A DNA stretch of 64,000 bases, taken from positions 838,077 to 902,076 of the forward strand of contig JAKSYS010000881.1 in NCBI GenBank assembly GCA_022925895.1, given 5' to 3'. Below the pieces are notes generated by a model. That model was not told the origin of the DNA and made no database searches. It worked only from the letters and a program-made list of their open reading frames with translations. Positions 53,451-63,530 of the stretch are shown piece after piece (position 1 is the first letter of the stretch; each line of letters opens with the position of its first letter). A program made the translations under genes and the position numbers. The DNA comes from Fragilaria crotonensis. Its lineage: Eukaryota > Bacillariophyta > Fragilariophyceae > Fragilariales > Fragilariaceae.

Positions 53451-55000
53451 CAACATGATACCTTTAATGAAAACACCAAAGAGGAAGATGAAAATGGATT
53501 GGATTGTATTCGAATTCCTTGCAGATGATATCAAAGATGTGGTCATCAACAATGTGTTGTCCAAGGATGGCATATCAATGCAAGATGGTATGATTTGTGG
53601 AGTGACGGTATTCAGCCTCATCGGGAAGTCTTTCGTAGCGATCTTCGGTGGTTTCTGGTGCATTCGGAGTAAACTCAAATGATTCTGAGCTATCTGCCTT
53701 ACCACACCAAAGATTTGACAGCAATAAAGGTTGATGACATCACCATCGCCTTTTATAGGAGCTTGACAGAGGAGGCATTCTGGCTGCTTGTTTCCAGATG
53801 CTGTATTGATCCAATTGTTGCTAGTAATTACTCAATTATACGGCCATGGTTACCTCCTTATGGTCAGGTACCACCAGCACAATCAATTGAAAACACATTC
53901 CAACTTCTCCAACAACACACCAGTGACACACCAATAGAGAATTATGATGGTGTGCTCTGTTGAGGAGCGGTATTGGGTTTCATGCTGGTTTTCTGTATTC
54001 CTTGTTTATCCAATTTTATGCATACTAAACACATCAGTAATGCAGAATGCACATTGTTATTGACAGTGCTCCGGCATGCTGGAACTGCATTTGATCTTCA
54101 CAGGAAATCTGTATTCTATCACAGCGGACCACAATTCAGGTTCCAAATTGTTTGCTCAATTGTTGAGCACCTTCTTGCTACTTTTTTTGACGTCAGTTTG
54201 CCGCACTTAAAATCGTATGGGTAGGGGTATAAAGAGAGTGATCTCAATCCCATGAGATGATGAGTGGTGTTGTTGTCAATAAGGATTGGTAATAAGAGGG
54301 GTGTGGTCAGCAACGGCATTGACCACAGTCATGATTTGATTAGAGTGGGAAACGTCATTCATAATGCGACTGTGGGAAAAGAAGACCACAGAATCTGGAA
54401 GGTGCCCAAGCAGCCACAGCCAATCCAGCAGCCGTTCATTTTGAGACTTTTAAGTTATGCACACCAGCCGTGATCTGGTTGTCGCGAAGTAAGGATTTTA
54501 GCCATGATGTTGATGATGCATCTGAGCCTGCAAGATTGTTCCCTTTGTAAGCAATTTATCATTGTGACTAGCTAGCTAATTCTGTGAGTGAAATTCTCCT
54601 GTAAGCAATTTTAATTTTTTAGCATTTTTTCTGTAAGTAATTTTTCTTTGTTGTAAGCAAATTTTCTTTGAAGTGTAAAACAAGTGTGATTCTCTATTGC
54701 AAATTTGTTTCTCTGTAAGCTAATTTTTGCTTGCAAACGTATTTGCTTTTGTAAATAAGCAATCTTTTTGCAGACTTCAGCAGATCAATCATTCAAGCCA
54801 ACACATCCAGTTTTGAGCCAGCACATCCAGTTTTGTGCCAGCCAGACATCAAACAGAAATGGTTTCCCCTCAGCCTGCACAAATTCTTCCTTTATTGATG
54901 ACTCAGCCCATATGGCTGGACCTGCACCTGATCCATGGATCCTTCGTGTTTATGGAGCAGGTCACGGACAGACAACAAAGAAGCCGGAGATTGGGAGGTT
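53451..55000. other. 1.5-kb spacer with degenerate TGTAAGCAATTTT repeats, no supported gene
   Basis: Open frames at 53.68-54.22 kb (+) are not recognisable. From about 54540 to 54770 the word TGTAAGCAA(A/T)TTT recurs at least five times with variations, an old simple or tandem repeat. Confidence 0.45.
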
Positions 55001-55227
55001 GGAGGCCGTGTATGTCCCCTAATCGAGCCGATCGAGCTTTTCTAAAAAAATCGACTTCATAAATTATATTGCAAATTAAGTTACACATCAACTTTACACC
55101 TATTAATCTCAGACTCTCCGCTGAGGACAGAAATACCGTACAGTGTACTAGTAGTAAGTAGAACTCAGTACTCCCGTACACTACTGCAGGTGATGGCCGG
55201 CTCGATTTGGGGACATAAACGGGCTCC
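55001..55227 (+). mobile_element. MITE-like TIR element of the GGAGCCCG family, copy 2 (227 bp)
   Basis: The left end is GGAGGCCGTGTATGTCCCC; the right end, reversed, is GGAGCCCGTTTATGTCCCC. It is similar to copy 1 along its full length and in the same orientation. Confidence 0.82.
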
Positions 55228-55238
55228 CTAATAAAGGG

Positions 55239-55310
55239 GATGTGTAATTTAATTTGCAATATAATTTTCATGGAGTCGATTTTGTTAGAAAGCTCGATCA
55301 GCTCGATTCC
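55239..55310 (-). mobile_element. Partial inverted copy of the same MITE
   Basis: The words GATGTGTAATTTAATTTGCA and GGAGTCGATTTTGTTAGAAA are the reverse complement, with few changes, of the left half of copy 2. The piece begins only 12 bp after copy 2, creating a long imperfect inverted repeat. Confidence 0.75.
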
Positions 55311-55486
55311 CGTAACAGGCTGTACTGTACTACCGGAACCGATAGATTCCGTTGCACTTTCCGTCGCTGCCACTGCGACTTTTTGAAACAGAAAACAAGC
55401 CTTCTGAGATAGAATGCTGATTACGTGCTCGAACCAACGCAGAATGAAAGAACATTGAAGTGCCTTCTCATCACTCTGCTAGAGAG

Positions 55487-55510
55487 CCCGTCTGTGTCCC
55501 CATTTCGAGC
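55487..55510 (+). repeat. Left terminal inverted repeat of the 6.56-kb element
   Basis: Perfect 24-bp match to the reverse complement of 62023-62046. Confidence 0.85.
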
Positions 55511-56024
55511 GCATCAAGCCAGCTAATTAATTTTACACTGTACAATTAAATACTATTAAAGTACTATATGGTCTATGTCATACAATTGCCGTTTTTTTAC
55601 CGTTTCATTTTTTTGACTATTTGACTTACGGTTGTGAGACGTTATTTAATACATGTGTTACAACTGCCTCAATGGAATCTTGCATGATGTGATATTCAAA
55701 AAAGTTTTGTGACTTGGATCTATCATCCTCTGCTCTTGTTGTCATTTGTTTTTGGCGCGGGTTCTCTCATCACAAAACTGAGAACAAACAAACTAAGCAA
55801 CACAACGCACACACAACAACACATCACGATCAACACAGCACACAACAACAATTGATCGACTGCGGGGCAACCATTGTGAAGGAGGGGCACACGAGCTACT
55901 TCACTACTAATGGATCCATTTGTCCTCAGTCGCATTACTGCTCTTGTTGAGGTGAATAAACAATGGGTCACTGAATTTCTTCCTATAGAAGTTCAGCTTG
56001 TTGAAGAACGGAGTTTGTGAGGGC

Positions 56025-56157
56025 GAAGTTCAGGTTGTTGGTGAGGACAAAGTTCAGGTTGTTGGTGAGGATGAAGTTCAGGTTGGTGACATGAAGTTCA
56101 GGTTGGTGACAGTGAAGTTCAGGTTGGTGACAGTGAAGTTCAAGTTGGCGACGGTGA
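56025..56157 (+). repeat. Tandem 18-21-bp repeat GAAGTTCAGGTTG(TT)GTGA
   Basis: About six units. In one frame they encode EVQVVGED then EVQVGDS heptads just upstream of the ZZ-finger ORF. A one-base deletion near 56091 breaks that frame. Confidence 0.75.
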
Positions 56158-56203
56158 TGAGTCCATCAGGACTGTTAATCTTGCTGACTTCATTGGGACC
56201 GGA

Positions 56204-57844
56204 ATGCGTAGCAACCAGGATGACAATTGCAAGCACCTTCGTCAATATCTGCCTCGTCGCTTTAATTCCAACAGTCCCTCATCCCGAAAAGAGCATGTGA
56301 TCCCATTTATTGCAGTGGCATGTGCCCAGGCAGGTTTCAAAGTGGCATCCAAAGGTTGGGAGAAGGCATCGAATAAACTGCGATTCTTTTGTCAGCACTC
56401 TCGAGCTCATGACGACAAGAAGGATCTTTTGAGGAACAAGATTGATGACGACAATGACAATGATAATAACGACAACAACAACGACAACAACATCAACCAG
56501 TACAAGTCTTCCGGTCGTTCGTCAAACGCATTCGCCCCTCAGCAGCAAACAAGGAGTCAATATGTCCATTTGCATTCTCACTATATTGGGAACCAAATGA
56601 TGGCCTTAACAACAACGTTGCTGGACGCTGGTACTTTTGTGCGGATGGGACAGGGTGTAAATCCCATGAAGGTCACCAAAAAGGAACCTGCTGATGTCCG
56701 ATTGTCGTATCACACTGTGCCGCAATTGGAACTTGAGTTATCTAGGCAATGCATTTCACTGAATTCAGAGCCTGCAATTGTGCAGGCTCTGATTGTGGAA
56801 GCGAACTGGCATCTCTCTTTCCTCTGACCAGCTGAGGAGGTGTGCTGGCACAGAAATCAGGTCGGTCCTGGTGGCGGTACTGCAGTGGACTTAGGTCAAT
56901 CACCAGCTGAAAGACTTGTGCACTACTTGCGCAATGAGGAAAGCCTTGATTACATTCTTCTTGTACACGACAATACAGCCACCCGGCTTCTCACTATAAT
57001 CAGGACTGGGAGGAACAGGGGATCCAGTTCTGAGCACAATCATTATTGCTCACGTGAGACTGATGCTTCAACTCTTTCCTATGCTGAATCGGTGAGAAAA
57101 GCGCTTGGTCTTAGTGGGAATACAAAGCTGCTCCTTGGTGCAGCTTGGGCATCAAAACAGCAGCAGCGAATCCATCGGAATTTACTACAAGGTCTATTGC
57201 CATCATTGGAATTCGTCATCAGGCATGAAATGTGCGTGGTTGCTGAGGTTTTCCCACAAAAATTGCCGAATACATCTGAGAATCTGTCTGTGTTTCCTGT
57301 TGATCCATATGATAACACAGGATACTCTTGCAGTCTTTGCTATCATGAGTTATCAAACACATATATGCACTGTTGGGGATGTGAGCAGCTGCTACAAAAG
57401 GATTTCAACGTGTGCAGCCAGTGTTATGGCTTGGAAATGCATCGTCGGTTCCATGTCATGAACATCAATGTTGATGCACAGAACAGTGCTTTCAATCACA
57501 CTGGAGCTTTTGGTGCATCAACTGCCCATAAGGGTTCTTGTGATGAAGGAAACCTGTGCCCGAAGTGCGCAGGTGGGCAGGAATGCTGTTGCACATGTCA
57601 CTCAAATTTTTCGATCGAGCAACGCTTCTTCAGCAATGACGGGTTGTCTAAGCTGCTGTCAGCAACAAGGAAGATAGTTGGGATGCAGAGGATTCCTTTC
57701 TTTGACGAGGTTTCTCCCCGCTTAGAGGCAGTTGCAAACTTTCGTGAAGGTGCTTCGCAACAGATGACAAAGAGTACTAGAAAGGTAAGAAAGAAGAGAG
57801 TTGGAAGTACTCACGCTAGTGTCGTCCGAAAGAAAAGAAAATGA
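56204..57844 (+). pseudogene. ZZ-type zinc-finger protein of the TIR element, interrupted by TGA
   Basis: One frame spans 56204-57844 with a single TGA at 56825-56827 (...NWHLSFL, stop, PAEEVCWHRN). The N-terminal part (EHVIPFIAVACAQAGFKVAS, KASNKLRFFCQHSRAHDDKK) vaguely recalls FAR1/WRKY-GCM1-type DNA-binding modules of MULE transposases; this is a weak inference. An Asp/Asn tract follows. The C-terminal half has ESLDYILLVHDNTATRLLTI and then a ZZ finger, SCSLCYHELSNTYMHCWGCE / DFNVCSQCYGLEMHRRFH, plus a second Cys cluster, CPKCAGGQECCCTCH, and a basic tail KVRKKRVG...RKKRK. Similar Cys-rich proteins, as I recall, are multicopy in diatom genomes. The frame is open upstream of the ATG into the EVQVGDS repeats, where a frameshift occurs. 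Its position in the element makes it the candidate transposition protein. Confidence 0.6.
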
Positions 57845-57940
57845 ATAAAAAGTTAGTAGAAGTACTTAATGCATTAAACATCAATTACAAACTCATGTTG
57901 TAGTTCCTCATGGTCACATATTTGTAGTGACTCATGTTTT

Positions 57941-58202
57941 GATCCCGCGCTGTACAAGATCCCACACTGTACAATTGTACGAGATCCCACGCTGTACGAG
58001 ATCCCACACAGTACGAGATCCCACGCGGTTGCTAGTACGAGATCCCACGCCATACGATCCCACGCAGTACGAGAAACGGTGTTGTATGAGATCCAACGCG
58101 GTATGAGATCCCACGCGATAGTACGAGATCCCATAGGCACATACAGTACGAGAAACGGCACGGTAGTACGAGATCCCACGCGGTACGCGGTACGAGATCC
58201 CA
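57941..58202 (+). repeat. Array of TACGAGATCCCACGC motifs (left block)
   Basis: About ten copies of TACGAGATCCCA(C/T)(A/G)C spaced irregularly, interleaved with TACGAGAAACGG. The same motifs build the larger array at 60.03-60.87 kb, so the dioxygenase relic is bracketed by related repeats. Confidence 0.85.
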
Positions 58203-58281
58203 GGACGACTGCAACCAAAGTGACAACAACTGCGACGACGATGATAGCAAACGCAAGCTACCAAGAACACAATTAAACAAA

Positions 58282-59598
58282 TTACATAGGTAAACGATTG
58301 TCATTCTGTCCAACAACTGCAGTTTTCAAATACAAAGACAAGCAGAAGACATCATCGTTTTCATACCTTGCCGTTCGTGACGACAAGCAGTGATGATAAA
58401 GCGGATTGAAGATCAGCATGTCACCAGGCCTCAGCGCCACAGCAATTCCTTGTTCGGCAAACGTAAAGTAGTTGCAAATGGCGGCTTCCATCATGTAACA
58501 ATCATTGTCTTGCACTCCTGTTCGAAGCAACAGTTGTCAAGGAATAGAAAAGTCTTCATCCACATGAGAATTCAAATAGTAATTCTTCCCACATGCAAGG
58601 CTACCCCAGAGGATTCAATGTCACTCCACTTATTTGCTGCCACCCCCAAGCAATTGAGCAAAAAGAAGTCCTCGGACTTCAGTTGATGGTAGATACCCTT
58701 TGGCAACTTCCTGACATCTACTCATTACTTTTCTAATCACCTCTCTATCAGTCTCACCCAACTTCTCAGGCCAAAACTCGGATACGCCTGTCGACCCTCT
58801 CCTTGGTTTCAAGCCGACAGTTGCGTACTTCCCATTGTCTTCCCAACTGTGATTCTTGATTTCCCTCTCACTTCGGAAACCCTTTTCCTTTGTCTAGAGC
58901 ATACAGTGCCATCAATGTCCTCTTCACATAAGTATTGTCCTTGATTGCGTCATGACGTGGAATCAAAATAAAAACGGTATCTCCGGTCGATGACAACATT
59001 CGAGCACCAGAAATTGTATCAATCACACGCAAATCCTCAACTGCAGATAACATAATCCCATTCGAATTGGGTTTGGAAGCGTTCTATTTTGGTTCCACTG
59101 TAAAACACTGGTCGAGTGCTCAGAAATGCCCTTCCCAATGCATGAACACTTGATGACACAACTTCCGTCAGGCACGCAATCTTTCTCGTTTTTGCTTTGT
59201 CACGTCTCATGGCATTTTGCTTTTGGAGCACCATTCCTAACTGTAGCCTTGTAGGCCTCATTCACTCTGCGGCTCGAGTTTGTAGTTGTTGACTTGTACA
59301 GGTGTTGGAAGCCACGTTTGCATTCGAAGCCACGTTTTGATTCGATGTCATCAGTGCTCCTGTTAGTACTTATAACAATGTCATGGCTAGCAGTGGCCTT
59401 TTTTGCAACAGTACGAGGCATCATGCTGAAACTTGCATTGATCTCGGTGCTACTGCTGCCACCAAGTACAATGTCATGGCTAGCAGTGGCCTTTTTCACA
59501 CCGGTAGCAGGCCTCATGATTGTTGTCGCGTTGATCTCGGTGCTACTGCTACCATGATGGCTAGCAGTGACCTTTTTCACAACGCAACTACGAATCAT
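58282..59598 (-). pseudogene. 2-oxoglutarate/Fe(II) dioxygenase-like gene, broken
   Basis: Minus-strand pieces in order are a repeat-bearing N-terminus (59598-59200), RPVFYSGTKIERFQTQFEWD, VEDLRVIDTISGARML with VKRTLMALYALDKGKGF (59053-58868), WEDNGKYATVGLKPRRGS with REVIRKVMSRCQEVAKGY (about 58850-58630), then CGKNYYLNSHVDEDF and, after one in-frame TGA (58539-58537), AEQGIAVALRPGDMLIFNPL with YHHCLSSRTARYE. H-V-D near 58566-58558 and the distal H in YHHC with the following Arg form the HxD...H...R iron/2OG site. Several frame changes separate the pieces; some may be short introns, but stops in most frames suggest decay. In fungi, TET/JBP dioxygenases ride on KDZ transposons; a comparable partnership is possible here, though the substrate is unknown. 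Confidence 0.6.
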
Positions 59599-59745
59599 GT
59601 TCCCACTCCCGATGATCTCGGCGCTACTGCTACCAGGTACAATGTGCTGGGGCTAGCAGTGACCTTTTCACGATGAAGCTTGCAACATGGTCCAAGTACC
59701 ATTGGTCGCGGCACTACTGCTGCCACATACAATGTCAATGAGTAA
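59382..59745 (-). repeat. Imperfect tandem repeat of 80-93 bp inside the dioxygenase gene 5' part
   Basis: Units starting at 59382, 59475, 59556 and about 59650 (ATGGCTAGCAGTGGCC...) encode, on the minus strand, copies of KKATASHDIV and GSSSTEINA. The unit length varies, which shifts frame between copies. Confidence 0.75.
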
Positions 59746-60029
59746 AAATGGGAGCTATTTGAATTAATGAGAGAAGCTCTTTAAGTCACTGAGTGAGGAT
59801 GGAGGACCTTTCCCAGCAGCGGTCTTGTGAGTATGCAACGCGGTCTTGTGAGTATGCAACGGGTGTCGGATACTATCATCCATCGAACCGTGCAACGCTC
59901 AATGGCGCACTCCAACGCCAGCCCATAACGTATCAGACAATCATACATGGCGCAGTAATGATACGTTAGGAGTGCTGGTTGAGTGCACCATCGAGCGTTG
60001 GGGTGCGCCATTGAGCGTTGGCCGTTTGG

Positions 60030-60873
60030 TTTTGAACGAGATTCCACGCGGTACGAGATCCCACACAGTACAAGAAATGACACGGTAGTACGAGATCCCA
60101 CGCGGTAGTACAAGATCCCATACAGTACAAGAAATGACACGGTAGTACGAGATCCCAGTACCAGTACAAGAAATGACACGGTAGTACAAGATCCCATGCA
60201 GCAGTAGTACAAGATCCCATACAGTACAAGAAATGACACGGTAGTACGAGATCCCATGCAGCAGTAGTACGAGATCCCATGCAGTACGAGTACGAGAAAC
60301 GGCACGGTAGTACAAGATCCCATGCAGCAGTAGTACAAGATCCCATACGGTACAAGAAATGACACGGTAGTACGAGATCCCATGCAGCAGTAGTACGAGA
60401 TCCCATACAGTACGAGTACGAGAAACGGCACGGTAGTACAAGATCGGCACGGTAGTACAAGATCCCACGCAGCAGTAGTACAAGATCCCATACAGTACAA
60501 GAATGACACGGTAGTACGAGATCCCATGCAGTACGAGTACGAGAAACGGCACGGTAGTACAAGATCCCATGCAGCAGTAGTACAAGATCCCATACAGTAC
60601 AAGAAATGACACGGTAGTACGAGATCCCATGCAGCAGTAGTACGAGATCCCATACAGTACGAGTACGAGAAACGGCACGGTAGTACAAGATCCCATGCAG
60701 CAGTAGTACAAGATCCCATACAGTACAAGAAATGACACGGTAGTACGAGATCCCATGCAGCAGTAGTACGAGATCCCATACAGTACGAGTACGAGAAACG
60801 GCACGGTAGTACAAGATCCCACGCAGCAGTATGAGATCCCACGCAGCAGTAGTACGAGATCCCAGACAGTACA
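60030..60873 (+). repeat. Higher-order satellite of about 125 bp built from TACGAGATCCCATGC-type motifs
   Basis: The word GAAACGGCACGGTAGTACAA recurs at about 60297, 60420, 60541, 60667 and 60789, giving a period near 121-126 bp. Within each unit, 14-15-bp submotifs TACAAGATCCCATAC and TACGAGATCCCATGC alternate. All three minus-strand frames stay open over hundreds of codons because the repeat lacks stops; these ORFs are not genes. Confidence 0.9.
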
Positions 60874-61720
60874 AGAAACAAACGGTAGTCCCATACAGTA
60901 CAAAAAGCGGCACAGTAGTACAACAAGCCGCGCCAAAATGAAATGAAGTAACAGCAAGCATCAACAAAACAGTAACAAACATCCATCACAAACACCGCAA
61001 AAACATCATTGCACAACTTACCTGACTCCTCTGTGAACTGTGAGCGTTGCAGAAACAAGCGGTAGTCCCATACAGTACAAAAAGCGGCACAGTAGTACAA
61101 CAAGCCGCGCCAAAATGAAATGAAGTAACAGCAAGCATCAACAAAACAGTAACAAACATCCATCACAAACACTGCAACAACATCATTGCACAACTTACCT
61201 GACTCCTCTGTGAACTGTGAGCGTTGCAGAAACAAACGGTAGTCCCATACAGTACAAAAAGCGGCACAGTAGTACAACAAGCCGCGCCAAAATGAAATGA
61301 AGTAACAGCAAGCATCAACAAAACAGTAACAAACATCCATCACAAACACTGCAACAACATCATTGCACAACTTACCTGACTCCTCTGTGAACTGTGAGCG
61401 TTGCAGAAACAAGCGGCAGTCCCATACAGTACAACAAGCCGCGCCAAAATGAAATGAAATAACAAGCGTCAAAAAATTGTAACAAACATCCATCACAAAC
61501 ACCGCAAAAACATCATTGCCCAACTTACCTGACTCCTCTGTGAACTGTGAGCGTTGCAGAAACAAGCGGCAGTCCCATACAGTACAACAAGCCGCGACAA
61601 AATGAAATGAAATAACAAGCGTCAAAAAATAGTAACAACCATCCATCACAAACACCGCAACAACATCATTGCCCAACTTACCTGACTCCTCTGTGAACTG
61701 TGAGCGTTACAGAAACAAAA
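60874..61720 (-). repeat. Tandem repeat: three 177-bp and two 153-bp units
   Basis: Units begin (AGAAACAA...) at 60874, 61051, 61228, 61405 and 61558, and a final partial begins at 61711. The last two units carry the same 24-bp deficit. Period lengths of 177 and 153 are both multiples of three, so a minus-strand frame remains open across the array. Confidence 0.92.
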
Positions 61721-62022
61721 TGCAAAGTGGGGAACAAAGGAGAAGAGTAGGAGGGACAAGAATGGTAATGGGGCTGGTTTGAAATTTGTGTGTGTTTTGT
61801 GTGAAGGACACACAAAAATGCTAGTAACATCCTCGAACTTGAACAGCACATTTTTTTTCAAACAAAGGGAAACCAAGATTCCTATGCTGTCGCAACATCG
61901 ATCGATCTGTGATTTAGCCGTTAAAATATATTAATATAAAAGTATTCATGTGCTATATTTTTTCCATTCACATCATAAGATATATCCCTTCACTATGAAG
62001 TTCGCTTTGAAATGCATGGACG

Positions 62023-62046
62023 GCTCGAAATGGGGACACAGACGGG
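62023..62046 (-). repeat. Right terminal inverted repeat of the 6.56-kb element
   Basis: Perfect reverse complement of 55487-55510. Confidence 0.85.
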
Positions 62047-62049
62047 GAC

Positions 62050-62565
62050 TCGGACGTAGCACTCCAGAAAATATCATTTTTGACGAGGATTAGTGTAAAG
62101 GCTGAGCAGAGTACAAGTACCTTCCGTAGAGCACCTGACACCAAATTCGAAGAACATATTGCCATCCTATACGTCAATCCGAGTATACGTGTCAGCGTGT
62201 TGAAGACAGCGTCTTTTCTGATCGTGACAGGGTTTCGAATGCCGTCGGGCAACACGACTTTGTCGTACAAGATCAGCCACGTATGAAAGTTAGATTTGAG
62301 AATGACCCATGGAAGGATCGGACATTGCAATCGCTGTGAAGTCATTTGATAGAAATGACCTACGCATAACTTGTACGACGATGGAATCGAGGTCACACGA
62401 ATCCTTGAGCGGGTAAAAAAGGGTTTCGGATAAATTACCATGAAAAAAATAGCTTAGTTTACCTTGAAATATTTCTGGCGCAATCGTAACGGAGAACAAT
62501 AGAATGCGAACTTCTCTGTGCTGATGTTGATGTCGGAAGAACACTTGATGACCCCACTTGATCAA
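62050..62565 (-). pseudogene. Possible gene remnant truncated by the TIR element
   Basis: Two overlapping minus-strand frames (62565-62290 and 62441 onward) have ordinary amino-acid composition (HQVFFRHQHQHREVRILLFS; TWLILYDKVVLPDGIRNPVT; FNTLTRILGLTYRMAICSSN). The second frame runs to the border of the TIR element at about 62048 and then reads element sequence. I do not recognise a family. A GTAAAC donor near 62462 could join the pieces, but no in-frame acceptor was found. It lies head-to-head with the next gene, 93 bp away. Confidence 0.25.
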
Positions 62566-62657
62566 CTGACGACTATTTCATCCGCAGGGTAAAAAGCCTT
62601 CGCCCAACTCCCAACAACTTTCTCCTCATTAAAAAGTGATCCAAAACATTTTTCGTC

Positions 62658-63341
62658 ATGACTATCCGACCATCTCGTCAACCGGCTCTGCTTCGATCTG
62701 ACAGTTGCTCTTCAGCTGAGATCAATACACATCTTCTAACGAAGCCACATGCCCTCCCAATGCCTACCATCACTCCTGTGCGACGAGTCAACTTCAATAA
62801 TCAGGTGATGGTTCGAACCATTGGGCATGTGAATGACCTCAGCGAGGCTGAAATTAGGAGGACATGGTACCAAAAAGAAGAATACAGACAAATACGTTCT
62901 TCGTTGTCAGTCACTGTGAGAAAGATTACTTCCGGAAAGTATGACGGCGACACAGATAGCCATTGCGCCAGAGGACTTGAATTCAGAACGCCGTACGGTG
63001 CTCAACTCCGAAGGAAGAACAAGCTTGATGCCCTCATAGCTGTCCTTGACGAACAAGACAGACAGATGGACGACAACGATCTTGATGACGAAGCTTTGGC
63101 TCGTCTCTACACGCAGTTCTCATTTGCGCGGCTATACGAGGCGCAGCGAAGAGGGGAACTGGATGAGCTGGAGGCCTTGGCAATACATGAGGGGGTCGAG
63201 ATCCTTTCAATATCCACATTAAGGGACGACGATTATGTGGGGATGCGATTAGAAGAAGAAAAACAAAAGGAGAGAAAAACTGTCAGAAAGCGAATCGGAA
63301 ACATATTTGGAAAAGTCGATAGATCAAAAAATGCGAGTTAA
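62658..63341 (+). CDS. Diatom-type conserved hypothetical protein
   Basis: 227 residues, intronless, ATG 62658. The arrangement VRRVNFNNQVMVRTIGHVND, then RRTWYQKEEYRQIRSSLSV, GDTDSHCARGLEFRTPYGAQ, RRKNKLDALIAVLDEQDRQM, and DEALARLYTQFSFARLYEAQ with a C-terminal coiled, Lys/Glu-rich end matches from memory a large family of short diatom proteins of unknown function, recognised by V-x-F-x-(6-9)-V, W-Y-x-x-E-E and RGLExRT. No signal peptide or membrane span is present, so a soluble nuclear or cytosolic protein is likely. No catalytic motif is visible. Confidence 0.72.
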   Translation: MTIRPSRQPALLRSDSCSSAEINTHLLTKPHALPMPTITPVRRVNFNNQVMVRTIGHVNDLSEAEIRRTWYQKEEYRQIRSSLSVTVRKITSGKYDGDTDSHCARGLEFRTPYGAQLRRKNKLDALIAVLDEQDRQMDDNDLDDEALARLYTQFSFARLYEAQRRGELDELEALAIHEGVEILSISTLRDDDYVGMRLEEEKQKERKTVRKRIGNIFGKVDRSKNAS

Positions 63342-63530
63342 ATCCCCTTAAAGCGCTTCAATCTAATGTTGTTGTAGAACAGTAGCACTGGTGAGAGGAG
63401 TTGCGATAGCATCCTCACCAATAGTTCAAAGGATGGTGGCGCGATCCACAGATATGTTACGCACTTCGCAATTCGCCATCAGTGCCGGTGTTCGCATTCT
63501 GTACTATGACATAGAAGTGCAACTCGTATA
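63342..63530. other. Short spacer, nothing recognised
   Basis: The 3' flank of the diatom-type gene, up to the MITE end. Confidence 0.35.

Larger units (their letters stand above)
55484..62049. mobile_element. 6.56-kb TIR-bounded DNA element carrying ZZ-finger and 2OG-dioxygenase genes
   Basis: The 24 bp at 55487-55510 (starting CCCGTCTGTGTCCCC) are the exact reverse complement of 62023-62046. The sequence is unrelated beyond the shared ...TTCGAGC. The ends match the TIRs of the two short elements at 44370 and 55001. Inside are a plus-strand ZZ-finger gene, a convergent minus-strand dioxygenase relic and four repeat arrays. No target-site duplication was recognised. Both genes carry in-frame stops, so this copy is probably non-functional. 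No classical DDE transposase was identified; the plus-strand protein is the only transposase candidate, by position. Confidence 0.7.

Noticed and set aside
14097-58539. Reassigned or recoded TGA, suggested by in-frame TGA in three genes (14097, 56825, 58537)
   Set aside because: Several normal genes here end in TGA at sensible positions (345, 12233, 28770, 33329, 57844). Two of the three cases lie in a decaying transposon. No selenocysteine context was seen.
59781-61676. A 631-codon minus-strand ORF with two further 338-codon ORFs in the other frames
   Set aside because: All three frames are open together because the satellites lack stops and have periods near or equal to multiples of three. 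The translation is only repeats of short peptides, with no family resemblance.
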